This document shows positions 8,395-16,001 of a DNA stretch of 64,000 nucleotides, one piece after another. The notes below the pieces were generated by a model. It was not told the origin of the DNA and did not search any database. It saw only the letters and a list, made by a program, of their open reading frames with translations. Origin of the DNA: Kibdelosporangium banguiense (lineage in GTDB: Bacteria > Actinomycetota > Actinomycetes > Mycobacteriales > Pseudonocardiaceae); assembly GCF_017876405.1 (NCBI RefSeq), contig NZ_JAGINW010000001.1, positions 7,701,203 through 7,765,202 on the forward strand, given 5' to 3'. Both the position numbers and the translations under genes were made by a program. The stretch's first letter is position 1, and each line of letters begins with the position of its first letter.

Positions 8395-9048
8395 TCACCG
8401 GGTAGTGGGGGTGACGGTGGCCGATCCGGTGGTGACCGAGCCGCCGATCTGGGTCTTGATCTTCTGGCAGGCAGGGGCGCGTTTGGCGGCCGCTTCCATG
8501 TCGGCGGACTTCAGTGCCGGCTGGTCGAGCGGGTTCTGCATGTTGCCAAGGGCGGCGAGGTCCTTGGACACGCTCTGAACGGCGGCACCGATGGCCTGGG
8601 GATTGTTCGGATCCACGCCCTCGAGCTTGGTCTTTGTCGTGTCCACGGTCTGCTTGAGCTGCGTGAAGGTCTTCTGCAGCTCGGTCACCGCTGCCTTGCC
8701 GTCGGGGACACCGGCCGCGTCGACGTCGGTGAGTTTCCTGTTCGCCTTGTCCAGGCCCGTCGACATCGTGCCCAGCTGGGTCTTCAGCGAGTTGAGGGCC
8801 GCCGCCGGGCTGCTTGTGTCCGGCCTGAAGGAGGTCGCGGGCGTGATGAACTCCTGCATCGCGCCGCAGACGTCGTCGGCGAAGTCGACCTTGGCCTGAT
8901 CCACGGTGCCGGACGTGCTCGACGGCGGCTGGGTGACCGTGTTGCTGCCGGTGGCCGGGCCGGTGTTCTGCTGGGTGCCGCCGCATCCCGCTGTGACCAG
9001 TGCGAATCCGGCCACTACAGCGATGATCGTGGTGCGTCCAGCAGGCAT
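8395..9048 (-). CDS. Lipoprotein of unknown function
   Basis: A 217-residue exported protein with a hydrophobic leader ending in the lipobox LVTAGC. The mature part starts with a Thr/Gly/Ser-rich linker. A helical body follows with LNSLKTQLGTMSTGLDK and LQKTFTQLKQTVDTTKTK, which has a coiled-coil look. The C-terminus is Thr-rich. Such helical lipoproteins are common in Pseudonocardiaceae with no assigned role. It diverges from the MFS gene at 9194; nothing links the two functionally. Confidence 0.75.
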   Translation of the reverse strand: MPAGRTTIIAVVAGFALVTAGCGGTQQNTGPATGSNTVTQPPSSTSGTVDQAKVDFADDVCGAMQEFITPATSFRPDTSSPAAALNSLKTQLGTMSTGLDKANRKLTDVDAAGVPDGKAAVTELQKTFTQLKQTVDTTKTKLEGVDPNNPQAIGAAVQSVSKDLAALGNMQNPLDQPALKSADMEAAAKRAPACQKIKTQIGGSVTTGSATVTPTTR

Positions 9049-9193
9049 GAGGACCCCCTGTCGTCGGTTTTGCTGTCGGCGTTCGGGTGCCCACGAAAAA
9101 ATTTCTCAACCTTTTGGCGGCCGGATGTCGATCTGGCGGCCCGGCGATCGACGGGAGTGTGAAAGCCGAACCGCACAGCACAGGGAGACGACG

Positions 9194-10723
9194 ATGAGGG
9201 CAGGACGACGCGAATGGCTGGGCCTGGCGGTGCTGGCGCTGCCGACACTGCTGCTGTCGCTGGACATGAGCGTGCTGCACCTGGCAGTCCCGCATCTGGC
9301 CGCCGACCTGCAGCCGAGCAGCACGCAGCTGCTGTGGATCATCGACATCTACGGGTTCATGATCGCCGGGTTCCTGGTCACCATGGGCACCCTCGGCGAC
9401 CGGATAGGCAGGCGAAAACTCCTGATGTACGGCTGCGCGGCCTTCGGGCTGGCGTCGATCGTCGCGGCTTTCGCGTCCAGCCCGCAGATGTTGATCGGCG
9501 CCCGCGCCGCGCTGGGGGTCGCGGGCGCCACCCTCATGCCTTCCACGCTGGCGCTGATCAGCAACATGTTCCAGGACGCCAGGCAGCGCGGGACCGCGAT
9601 CGCGGTGTGGATGAGCTGCTTCATGGGCGGCATGGTGGTCGGCCCGGTCGTCGGCGGCGTGCTGCTGGAGAACTTCTGGTGGGGCTCGGTGTTCCTGATG
9701 GGCGTGCCGGTGATGATTCTGCTGCTGCTCACGGCCCCGAAGCTGCTGCCGGAGTACCGCGACGAGTCCGCCGGACGCCTTGACTTCGCGAGCGTCGCGC
9801 TGTCTCTGGGCACGATCCTGCCGGTCATCTACGCGCTCAAGGAGACCGCCAAGGACGGGCTGTCGCTGGTCAACGTGATCGTGCTGGTGGCAGGTCTGTT
9901 CGTGGGCACGGTGTTCGTCCGGCGTCAGCGGCAGCTCGCGGAGCCGATGCTGGACCTGCAGCTGTTCAAGGTCCGGGCGTTCAGCGCGGCCGTGAGCATC
10001 ATGCTCGTCGGCGCGCTCACCATGGGCGGCGTGTTCCTGCTGGTCAGCCAGTACCTGCAGATGGTCGGTGGGCTGGACGCGGCCGAGGCCGGGCTGTGGC
10101 TGGTGCCGCAGGCGCTCGCGGTCGTCGTCGGATCGTTGATCGCGCCGAAGCTGGCGCAGCGGTTCCGGCCGGAGTTCGTGCTGGGCTTCGGGATGCTGGT
10201 CGCCGCGGGCGGACTTGTCTTGTTCACACAGGCTTCCGGCCCCAACGGCGTGGTCCTGGTGGCGCTGGGCATGTCCATCGCCTCGTTCGGGATGGGCCCG
10301 CAGGGAGTGCTGTGCACGGAGATGGTGATCAGCTCGGTGCCTCCGCAGAAGGCCGGCGCGGCGTCCGCGTTGTCGGAGACCAGCGCGGAATTCGGGATCG
10401 CCATGGGAATCGCGGTGTTCGGCAGCATCGGCACCGCCATCTACCGCGACCAGATCTCTGTTCCTGGCGGGGTTCCTTCTGAGGCTGCGGCACAGGCCAC
10501 CGACAGCATGGCGGGCGCACTGCACGCAGCCAGCACCCTGCCTGGCTCGCTGGCCGACGGTTTGCTTGTCACAGCACGGGATGCGTTCACCTCGGGCCTG
10601 CACACCGTCGCAGGTATCGGCGCCGCGGTCGTGGTGATCTTCGCTGTGATCGGGATGGTCGCACTGCGCAAGAAGGACGCCGCCGCGGCCGTACGTGAGC
10701 AAGCCGTCCTGGAGAATTGTTGA
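9194..10723 (+). CDS. MFS drug-efflux transporter, DHA2 (EmrB/QacA) family
   Basis: The 509-residue membrane protein starts at ATG 9194 behind GGGAG. It has about 14 hydrophobic segments, the loop 2-3 motif GTLGDRIGRRKLLM, and the antiporter motif ALGVAGATLMPSTLAL in helix 5, the pattern of proton-coupled drug exporters. First-helix residues LLLSLDMSVLHLAVP fit the DHA2 signature. The substrate is unknown. It is followed 60 nt later by a PQQ dehydrogenase gene with its own strong ribosome site, so cotranscription is possible but not required. A 787-codon antisense frame over this gene is a GC artefact. Confidence 0.9.
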   Translation: MRAGRREWLGLAVLALPTLLLSLDMSVLHLAVPHLAADLQPSSTQLLWIIDIYGFMIAGFLVTMGTLGDRIGRRKLLMYGCAAFGLASIVAAFASSPQMLIGARAALGVAGATLMPSTLALISNMFQDARQRGTAIAVWMSCFMGGMVVGPVVGGVLLENFWWGSVFLMGVPVMILLLLTAPKLLPEYRDESAGRLDFASVALSLGTILPVIYALKETAKDGLSLVNVIVLVAGLFVGTVFVRRQRQLAEPMLDLQLFKVRAFSAAVSIMLVGALTMGGVFLLVSQYLQMVGGLDAAEAGLWLVPQALAVVVGSLIAPKLAQRFRPEFVLGFGMLVAAGGLVLFTQASGPNGVVLVALGMSIASFGMGPQGVLCTEMVISSVPPQKAGAASALSETSAEFGIAMGIAVFGSIGTAIYRDQISVPGGVPSEAAAQATDSMAGALHAASTLPGSLADGLLVTARDAFTSGLHTVAGIGAAVVVIFAVIGMVALRKKDAAAAVREQAVLENC

Positions 10724-10782
10724 TCAGTTTGGTACTACCTAGGTACACGTTCAATCGTGCACACCTGGGGAGGAACCACCTA

Positions 10783-12156
10783 GTGAAACGCCTTGCCTTG
10801 GCGTTGACGCTGGTAACTGCCGTATCGCCGGTCTCCGCTGCCACAGCGGAGACCGGTCGCGCGTTCACCAGCAGGGTCGTGACGAGCGGCCTCGCCGACC
10901 CGTACGAGATCACTTTCGGTCCAGATGGCATGCTTTGGGCCACCGAGAAAAGCGGCTTGCGCGTGCTGCGGATCGATCCGCAGACCGGCGCGCAGCACAC
11001 GGCCGTGACGATTCCCGACGCGATCCACACCGACTGGTCACAGGACGGTGTGCTGGGAATGGCGTTGCATCCCGGACTGCTCAAGGGCCGGGACCACGTC
11101 TTCGTCGCCTACACCTACGACTCCGATCCGGGGCCCGCGCAGGCGGCCCGGACCAAGATCGCGCGCTACACGTACGACCCGCAGACCCAGCAGCTCGGCC
11201 AGCCGGTGGACGTGATCACCGGGCTGGCCGGCGGTGTCGATCACCAGTCGGCACGCCTGGTGTTCGGCCCGGACGGCAAGCTGTACTACACGATCGGCGA
11301 ACAGGGTGCGAACCAGTTCGGTGCGAAGTGCCTGCCGATCCAGGCCCAGCGGTTGCCGACCGCGGCGGAGGTGCAGGCCAAGGACTGGACCGCGTATCGC
11401 GGGAAAGTACTGCGGCTCAACCAGGACGGCTCGATCCCGGCTGACAACCCGGTGCTCGGCGGCGTCCGCAGCCATGTGTTCAGCTACGGCCACCGCAACG
11501 CCCAAGGGCTCGTCTTCGGCACGAACGGCCTGCTGTATTCCAGCGAGCAGGGGCCGAAGACCGATGACGAGGTGAACATCATCGGCCGTGGCAAGAACTA
11601 CGGCTGGCCTCATGTTGCCGGATACCGCGACGACAAGGCGTATGTCTATGGCAACTGGTCTGCCGCGCCGGACTGCGAGCAGCTTGACTTCTCCGACTAC
11701 GAGATCCCGCCGTCGGTGCCGCAGGCCACGGAGACCTCGTGGAACCACCCGGACTTCGTCCCTCCGATAAGGACGTTCCACACTGTGCCCAGCGACCACA
11801 ACTTCATGGATCCGCAGTGCGCGGACGGTGAGATGTGGTACCTGTGCTGGCCGACTGTCGCGCCTGCCAGCCTGGACTTCGTGTCACGCGGCGCGTTGCA
11901 CAACTCGCTGCTCATGCCGGCGTTGAAGGACGGCACGGTGTACCGGCTGGCGCTCACGCACGACGGAAAGCGCGTTGACTCCGTCGAACCGTTGTGGCGA
12001 ACCACCAACCGGTACCGCGACACGGCGATCAGCCCTGACGGCAAGACGTTCTACGTCGCCACCGACAGCACCGGGAACACCAAGGACGCAACCGGAAAGC
12101 CTACCAACGCATTGGCCAACCCCGGTTCCATCCTGGAGTTCAAGCTAGGCTCCTAG
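10783..12156 (+). CDS. Secreted PQQ-dependent sugar dehydrogenase
   Basis: The 457-residue protein starts at GTG 10783, preceded by GGGGAGGA, with a signal peptide ending SAATAETG. It belongs to the soluble glucose/sorbosone dehydrogenase (GSDH, six-bladed propeller) family: DPYEITFGPDGMLWATEK, GVLGMALHPG, HQSARLVFGPDGKLYYTIGE, SYGHRNAQGLVF and YSSEQGPKTDDEVNII, the last carrying the usual quinone/calcium site. Such enzymes oxidise aldoses to lactones outside the membrane. It converges on a secreted aldose 1-epimerase gene with a 12-bp tail overlap; that enzyme would interconvert anomers for the dehydrogenase. PQQ supply is not encoded here. Confidence 0.88.
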   Translation: MKRLALALTLVTAVSPVSAATAETGRAFTSRVVTSGLADPYEITFGPDGMLWATEKSGLRVLRIDPQTGAQHTAVTIPDAIHTDWSQDGVLGMALHPGLLKGRDHVFVAYTYDSDPGPAQAARTKIARYTYDPQTQQLGQPVDVITGLAGGVDHQSARLVFGPDGKLYYTIGEQGANQFGAKCLPIQAQRLPTAAEVQAKDWTAYRGKVLRLNQDGSIPADNPVLGGVRSHVFSYGHRNAQGLVFGTNGLLYSSEQGPKTDDEVNIIGRGKNYGWPHVAGYRDDKAYVYGNWSAAPDCEQLDFSDYEIPPSVPQATETSWNHPDFVPPIRTFHTVPSDHNFMDPQCADGEMWYLCWPTVAPASLDFVSRGALHNSLLMPALKDGTVYRLALTHDGKRVDSVEPLWRTTNRYRDTAISPDGKTFYVATDSTGNTKDATGKPTNALANPGSILEFKLGS

Positions 12157-13134
12157 CCCCCAGCTGCCCCGGTAGGTCTGACCGGGTGCCAGCGTGATCA
12201 GCCCGTCGCCGCTGTTGAAGGCGTTGGGCGCGGAGGTCATGGGTTCGACACTGATGCCGGCGCGTGCGGGCCTGCCCGGCGCGCCGTCATCGGTGTAGAC
12301 CTGCATGAACTTGTGCGTATCGTCCACCCAGACCTGGACCTGTTGCCCGCTATGGGTTTCCACGGTCGCGGTGGCCACGCCGTCCACGCGCTGCAGATCG
12401 GTGTAGCAAACGTCCAGTTTGGTCGCACCGATCTGCTTGTGCGTCCGGAAGTCGTACTGCGTGCCCGCGACCGTGGCACGGCCGATCGGGATCAGCATGT
12501 CGTTGTTGGTCAGGTATGTCGTGGCCGGCACGGTCAGCTTGGCAGCATTGACATTCGGGTCGACCCGGAAGTACGGGTGATAGCCGGTGCCCAGCGGGGC
12601 TGGTTGCCGTCCGGCGTTGCATGCGGTCAGCGTGACCTGAACGCCTTGCGGCCGCAGCAGATACTCGATCTGGAACACGATCGTGAACGGGTATCCGTAC
12701 TGCGGGAACAAGGTGTGACCAAGCACGACCCGGTCCCGGTCGTGCCGCACCAGTGCCCACGGCGCCCAGGTGACCAGGCCGTGGATGGCGTGGCCACTCC
12801 AGTTCTCGCTGGCCGGTGTCTGGTACTCGACACCGCCGAAGGTGTATGTGGCACTGTCGATCCGGTTGGCCCACGGCAACAACACCTTGCCGAGGAAGCT
12901 GTCACCGAGCTGGTCGGCATCGTGGGTCAGCAGTAGTTCCCGGTCGTCGACCCGCCACGATCGCAGTGTCGCACCGACTTCGGCGACGACCAGCCGATGC
13001 CGCCCGGCTGCGATGGGGAACTGTCTGCCACTGGGAAGAATGGTCGAGGACTGCGCTTGCGCGCTGGTTGAGAGAGCCATGGCGGCCACCGATCCGGCGG
13101 CCCCAGCCAGTGCGCCACGACGTGAAATGGTCAT
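12145..13134 (-). CDS. Tat-exported aldose 1-epimerase
   Basis: The 329-residue protein starts at ATG 13134 with a twin-arginine leader (SRRGALAGAAGSVAAMAL, then AQA). The epimerase fold shows GKVLLPWANRID, the catalytic-type His in GHAIHGL and a second in GTGYHPYFRVD, and a C-terminal GISVEPMTSAPNAFNSG containing the general-base Glu. It equilibrates alpha and beta sugars. Export by Tat suggests work outside the cell, next to the secreted PQQ dehydrogenase encoded tail-to-tail. A longer frame to 13194 adds 20 residues that would disrupt the leader. Confidence 0.88.
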   Translation of the reverse strand: MTISRRGALAGAAGSVAAMALSTSAQAQSSTILPSGRQFPIAAGRHRLVVAEVGATLRSWRVDDRELLLTHDADQLGDSFLGKVLLPWANRIDSATYTFGGVEYQTPASENWSGHAIHGLVTWAPWALVRHDRDRVVLGHTLFPQYGYPFTIVFQIEYLLRPQGVQVTLTACNAGRQPAPLGTGYHPYFRVDPNVNAAKLTVPATTYLTNNDMLIPIGRATVAGTQYDFRTHKQIGATKLDVCYTDLQRVDGVATATVETHSGQQVQVWVDDTHKFMQVYTDDGAPGRPARAGISVEPMTSAPNAFNSGDGLITLAPGQTYRGSWGLGA

Positions 13135-13268
13135 GACGTCATCATTGCAGCGCAAGACCCTGTGCCGCAGTACTTTGCGCCCGGGCGGTTTCACCCCTCG
13201 ATGAAACCCTTGTGCAACAAGGAAATTGACGGTGTTGTTGCGGCAACACGTACGACAGGGGAGTATCC

Positions 13269-13628
13269 ATGGGCAACAAGTTCAAGGCCGCCGCGGTGGC
13301 CGCATTCGCTCTGGCCGCAGTGGCCTCCGGAACGGCGACCGCGTCCGCGGCGCCGTCGCCAGTACCGGCCTCGATCTCAGCCGGCCAGGCGGTGGCATCG
13401 GTCCCGCCTGGCTGTCAGTTCCTCTCCATCAGGCGCGCGGCGCCTGCCCTGGCCATCGCCAACTGCAACTTCCTGGACCCCGGTTTCGAGCTGTACGCCG
13501 CGATCGTGCACTGCGCGGACGGCAGGCAGTACGACGGCAACTGGGCACGGCCTCACCAGATCTCCACCGCACGGTGCCCGGCGGGCGTCAACATGACCGA
13601 CAACGGGCCGTGGATTCTCCAGATCTGA
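13269..13628 (+). CDS. Small secreted cysteine-containing protein
   Basis: A 119-residue protein with a clear signal peptide (GNKFKAAAVAAFALAAVASG, then ASAAP). The mature part has four cysteines in PPGCQFL, IANCNFL, IVHCADG and TARCPAG, enough for two disulfides. A ribosome site GGGGAG precedes ATG 13269. No family is recognised. It stands alone ahead of a MerR-type promoter. Confidence 0.75.
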   Translation: MGNKFKAAAVAAFALAAVASGTATASAAPSPVPASISAGQAVASVPPGCQFLSIRRAAPALAIANCNFLDPGFELYAAIVHCADGRQYDGNWARPHQISTARCPAGVNMTDNGPWILQI

Positions 13629-13632
13629 GGGC

Positions 13633-13670
13633 TTGACCCTCACGTTACGTGAGGCTGCAGGCTGGGGTCT
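13633..13670 (+). promoter_or_regulatory. tipA-type MerR promoter and operator, leaderless start
   Basis: TTGACC (13633-13638) and CAGGCT (13658-13663) are spaced 19 bp, the elongated spacer typical of MerR-activated promoters. Between them CCTCACGT (13638-13645) and ACGTGAGG (13647-13654) form a perfect palindrome around one T, closely like the published tipA promoter repeat. Transcription should start near 13670, i.e. at the GTG of the VOC gene. The downstream MerR protein is the likely ligand-responsive activator. Confidence 0.8.
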
Positions 13671-14207
13671 GTGAGTGACTACTACAACGCGTTCGAGATG
13701 AGTCCCGTGCCCGCACCCGGTCCGGATGCGGTCGCGCCGGAGCCGTTCCGTGGCATCTATGGAATGCCCGCGTTCGTGACGATCCCCACGAACGATCTGA
13801 CGGCGTCGGTGGACTTCTGGATTCGCGGGCTCGGGTTCTTCGAACTGTTCGGCATCCCCGGCACGCTCGTGCATCTGCGCCGGTGGGCGTTCCAGGACGT
13901 ACTCCTCATCGCGGCGGAGGACGTTGCGGAACAACCACCGGCGGTGAGCTTCAGTTTCGCGTGCGTGCTCAACCAGATCGATGCTGTCGCCGAGGCCTGT
14001 CGTGCGTTGCGCCCGGACTCGGTGGCCGGCCCACGGGACACTCCCTGGACCACCCGCGATGTGACCGTGATCACTCCCGAGAACGCGCGGATCGTTTTCA
14101 CTGCGGCGAAGCCCTTTGATCCGGCCAGTGAGGAGGCGCGGAACCTCAAAGCCGTCGGGATCACCCCGCCGGGCGACGGTCGTGGTGACAATGAGGACCA
14201 TGCCTGA
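13671..14207 (+). CDS. VOC-superfamily (glyoxalase/bleomycin-resistance fold) protein
   Basis: The 178-residue protein has the VOC pattern: MPAFVTIPTNDLTASVDFWIRG, then GFFELFG, and WTTRDVTVITPENARIVF in the second half. Members bind metals or sequester drugs. It starts at GTG 13671, which is probably the transcript 5' end given the MerR promoter just upstream, so it would be leaderless. It overlaps the following MerR gene, suggesting that both are induced by the regulator's ligand and that the VOC protein may bind or modify it. Confidence 0.8.
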   Translation: MSDYYNAFEMSPVPAPGPDAVAPEPFRGIYGMPAFVTIPTNDLTASVDFWIRGLGFFELFGIPGTLVHLRRWAFQDVLLIAAEDVAEQPPAVSFSFACVLNQIDAVAEACRALRPDSVAGPRDTPWTTRDVTVITPENARIVFTAAKPFDPASEEARNLKAVGITPPGDGRGDNEDHA

Positions 14208-15003
14208 TGACACTGACGCGGACGGCCTGCCTGTCGGGCAGGTCTCGACGCGTCTGGGCGTGACAGTCCGCACGCTGCACCACTGGGACGAGATCGGTCT
14301 GGCGCGGCCGTCGCTGCGCACGGCGGCCGGATACCGGCTCTACACCGCCGGTGACCTGGAACGCCTGCACCGCATCGTCGTCTACCGCGAGATCGGCCTC
14401 GGCCTGGACAGGACTCGGGCCATTTTGGACGACACGGGTGCGGACGTACCTGGCGCGTTGCGCGCGCAGCGCGCCCAGGTCGCCGAGAAGATCGACCATC
14501 TCCAGCGGCTCAGCGCAGGACTCGATCGGATGATCGACGCGCACGAGCGCGGCCTGCTGCTCACCGCCGAGCAGCAGGCCACGATCTTCGGCCCCGACTG
14601 GAACCCGGACTGGCCCGCCCAGGCCCGTCAGCGCTACGGCGACACACCACAATGGCAGCAGTACGCCGAACTCTCAGCCTCACGCAGTCCGGAGGAATGG
14701 CAGGCCATCGCCGACGCCGTCGCCGGCCTCGACCGCGCACTCGCGGCTGCGATGGACGCCGGCGTCACACCTGGCAGCCCAGAAGCCGATCAACTCGTCG
14801 AGCGGCACCGCGAGGTCTTCGCCTCGTACTTTCCCCTCACCAGGCAGATGCAGGTCTGCCTCGGCCGCATGTTCGAGACCGATCAGGGATACGCCACTCA
14901 CTACGACAGCATCCGCACCGGCCTCGCCAAGTGGTTCCGTCTCATCATCGATGCCAGCGCACGTGCCCACGGCATCAACCCCGACACCGCAACCTGGCAG
15001 TAG
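14191..15003 (+). CDS. TipA-like MerR-family regulator
   Basis: The N-terminal MerR winged helix reads LPVGQVSTRLGVTVRTLHHW, DEIGLARPSL, AGYRLYTAGDLERLHRI. A dimerisation coiled coil follows (AQRAQVAEKIDHLQRLSAGL). The C-terminal 130 residues resemble the TipAS antibiotic-recognition domain, with LVERHREVFASYFP and MFETDQGYATHYD. TipA proteins covalently or tightly bind thiopeptides and other cyclic antibiotics and activate their own operon. ATG 14191 or 14200 could be the start; both overlap the VOC gene. The operator at 13638-13654 matches this type of protein. Confidence 0.85.
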   Translation: MRTMPDDTDADGLPVGQVSTRLGVTVRTLHHWDEIGLARPSLRTAAGYRLYTAGDLERLHRIVVYREIGLGLDRTRAILDDTGADVPGALRAQRAQVAEKIDHLQRLSAGLDRMIDAHERGLLLTAEQQATIFGPDWNPDWPAQARQRYGDTPQWQQYAELSASRSPEEWQAIADAVAGLDRALAAAMDAGVTPGSPEADQLVERHREVFASYFPLTRQMQVCLGRMFETDQGYATHYDSIRTGLAKWFRLIIDASARAHGINPDTATWQ

Positions 15004-15012
15004 AAGAAGCGG

Positions 15013-15432
15013 TCATGACTGCCAGTCGGCGAGTTTTCGCAGGGCGTTGGCGGTGATTTCGAACTCGTCGGGGCCGATCACGGCTCTCATGTCGGCGTTG
15101 AAACTGTCGATGGCCGGGCGGACCAGGTGCAGGGCCTTGGTGCCCGCCGCGGTCAGTTCGAGGGCGCTTGCGCGGTACTGGCGGGGGTGGGCGCGTTTGG
15201 TGATCAGGCCGGCCTCGACGAGGCGACTGACCATGGCTGTGATCGCCGACTCGCGTTGGCCGAGGACGGCGGCCAGGTCCTGCTGGGTCACGCCGGGCTG
15301 GTCCTGGATGACGAACAGGGCGCCGAGCTGTGCGGTGGTGACGCCCGCGGCGGCCATGCAGCGTCGGTCCGCCGCGATCCGGAGGTGGTGGGCGGAGCGC
15401 TGGAGCATGAAGTACAGCCGCTGGTCGGTCAT
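15013..15432 (-). CDS. MarR-family transcriptional regulator
   Basis: The 139-residue protein has the MarR winged helix: GVTTAQLGALFVIQDQPGVT, then QQDLAAVLGQRESAITAMVS and RLVEAGLITKR, with a wing at HPRQYRASALELTAAG. It diverges from a thioesterase gene with a strong palindrome between them (15468-15491), which is most likely its operator. ATG 15432 is preferred; a longer frame adds 11 unlikely residues. Confidence 0.9.
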   Translation of the reverse strand: MTDQRLYFMLQRSAHHLRIAADRRCMAAAGVTTAQLGALFVIQDQPGVTQQDLAAVLGQRESAITAMVSRLVEAGLITKRAHPRQYRASALELTAAGTKALHLVRPAIDSFNADMRAVIGPDEFEITANALRKLADWQS

Positions 15433-15441
15433 CCCCAGATC

Positions 15442-15491
15442 TTGACAAATCCCGGCGCCCGGCACATCCTCACTTCAGTAGTGAAGTGAGG
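15442..15491. promoter_or_regulatory. Promoter and MarR palindrome between divergent genes
   Basis: CCTCACTTCA (15468-15477) and TGAAGTGAGG (15482-15491) are perfect 10-bp inverted arms around GTAG. A consensus TTGACA (15442-15447) faces the thioesterase gene, and a -10 hexamer at about 15465-15470 would abut the palindrome, so MarR binding would block transcription sterically. Confidence 0.8.
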
Positions 15492-15499
15492 TCTGGGGA

Positions 15500-15901
15500 A
15501 TGAACGTCGACTACGCCAAGCAGGCGCTGGCGTCGCAGCCGTTCAGCGTGCTGCTGGGTGCCCGGGTCGTCGGATTCGGTGATGGTGCCGCCGTCATCGA
15601 ACTCGACGTCCGTGACGAATTGCGGCAGCAGAACGGATATCTGCATGGCGGTGTGCTGGCGTACGCCGCCGACAACACGCTGACCTTCGCGGCCGGGACT
15701 GTGCTCGGCCCACAGGTGCTGACCGCCGGATTTACCATCGACTACCTGCGTCCGGCGCAAGGTGATGTGCTGCGCGCACAGGCTCATGTGGTGCAGTCGA
15801 GCCGCTTCCGGGCCACCTGCCGGTGTGAGCTGTACACAGTAGACAACTCCGGGGAACAGCTCTGCGCGGTGGCCCAGGGCACCGTGCGGAAGGTGTCCTG
15901 A
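15500..15901 (+). CDS. PaaI-type hotdog thioesterase
   Basis: The 133-residue protein has the hotdog fold signature QQNGYLHGGVLAYAADNTLT with the catalytic-site HGG, followed by TAGFTIDYLRPAQGDVLRAQ and a final strand AVAQGTVRKV. PaaI-like enzymes hydrolyse acyl- or aryl-CoA. The divergent MarR regulator and shared palindrome suggest induction by a small aromatic or acyl compound. Confidence 0.85.
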   Translation: MNVDYAKQALASQPFSVLLGARVVGFGDGAAVIELDVRDELRQQNGYLHGGVLAYAADNTLTFAAGTVLGPQVLTAGFTIDYLRPAQGDVLRAQAHVVQSSRFRATCRCELYTVDNSGEQLCAVAQGTVRKVS

Positions 15902-16001
15902 CTAGCCGGAACAGGGGTAACAGCTTGGGCGGTTCGGGCTCTTGTGAGGGTTGATCTCAGGGGGTTACTGTCCGCGACAAGGTGATCACCTGGAGGCACT
16001 C

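Noticed and set aside
8339..10702. A 787-codon minus-strand open frame over the MFS gene
   Set aside because: It mirrors the MFS codons, is His/Arg/Gln-rich with no domain, and the plus strand encodes a clear 14-helix transporter.
10736..10745. TACCTAGGTA palindrome upstream of the PQQ dehydrogenase
   Set aside because: Only 10 bp with no adjacent regulator and no clear promoter alignment.
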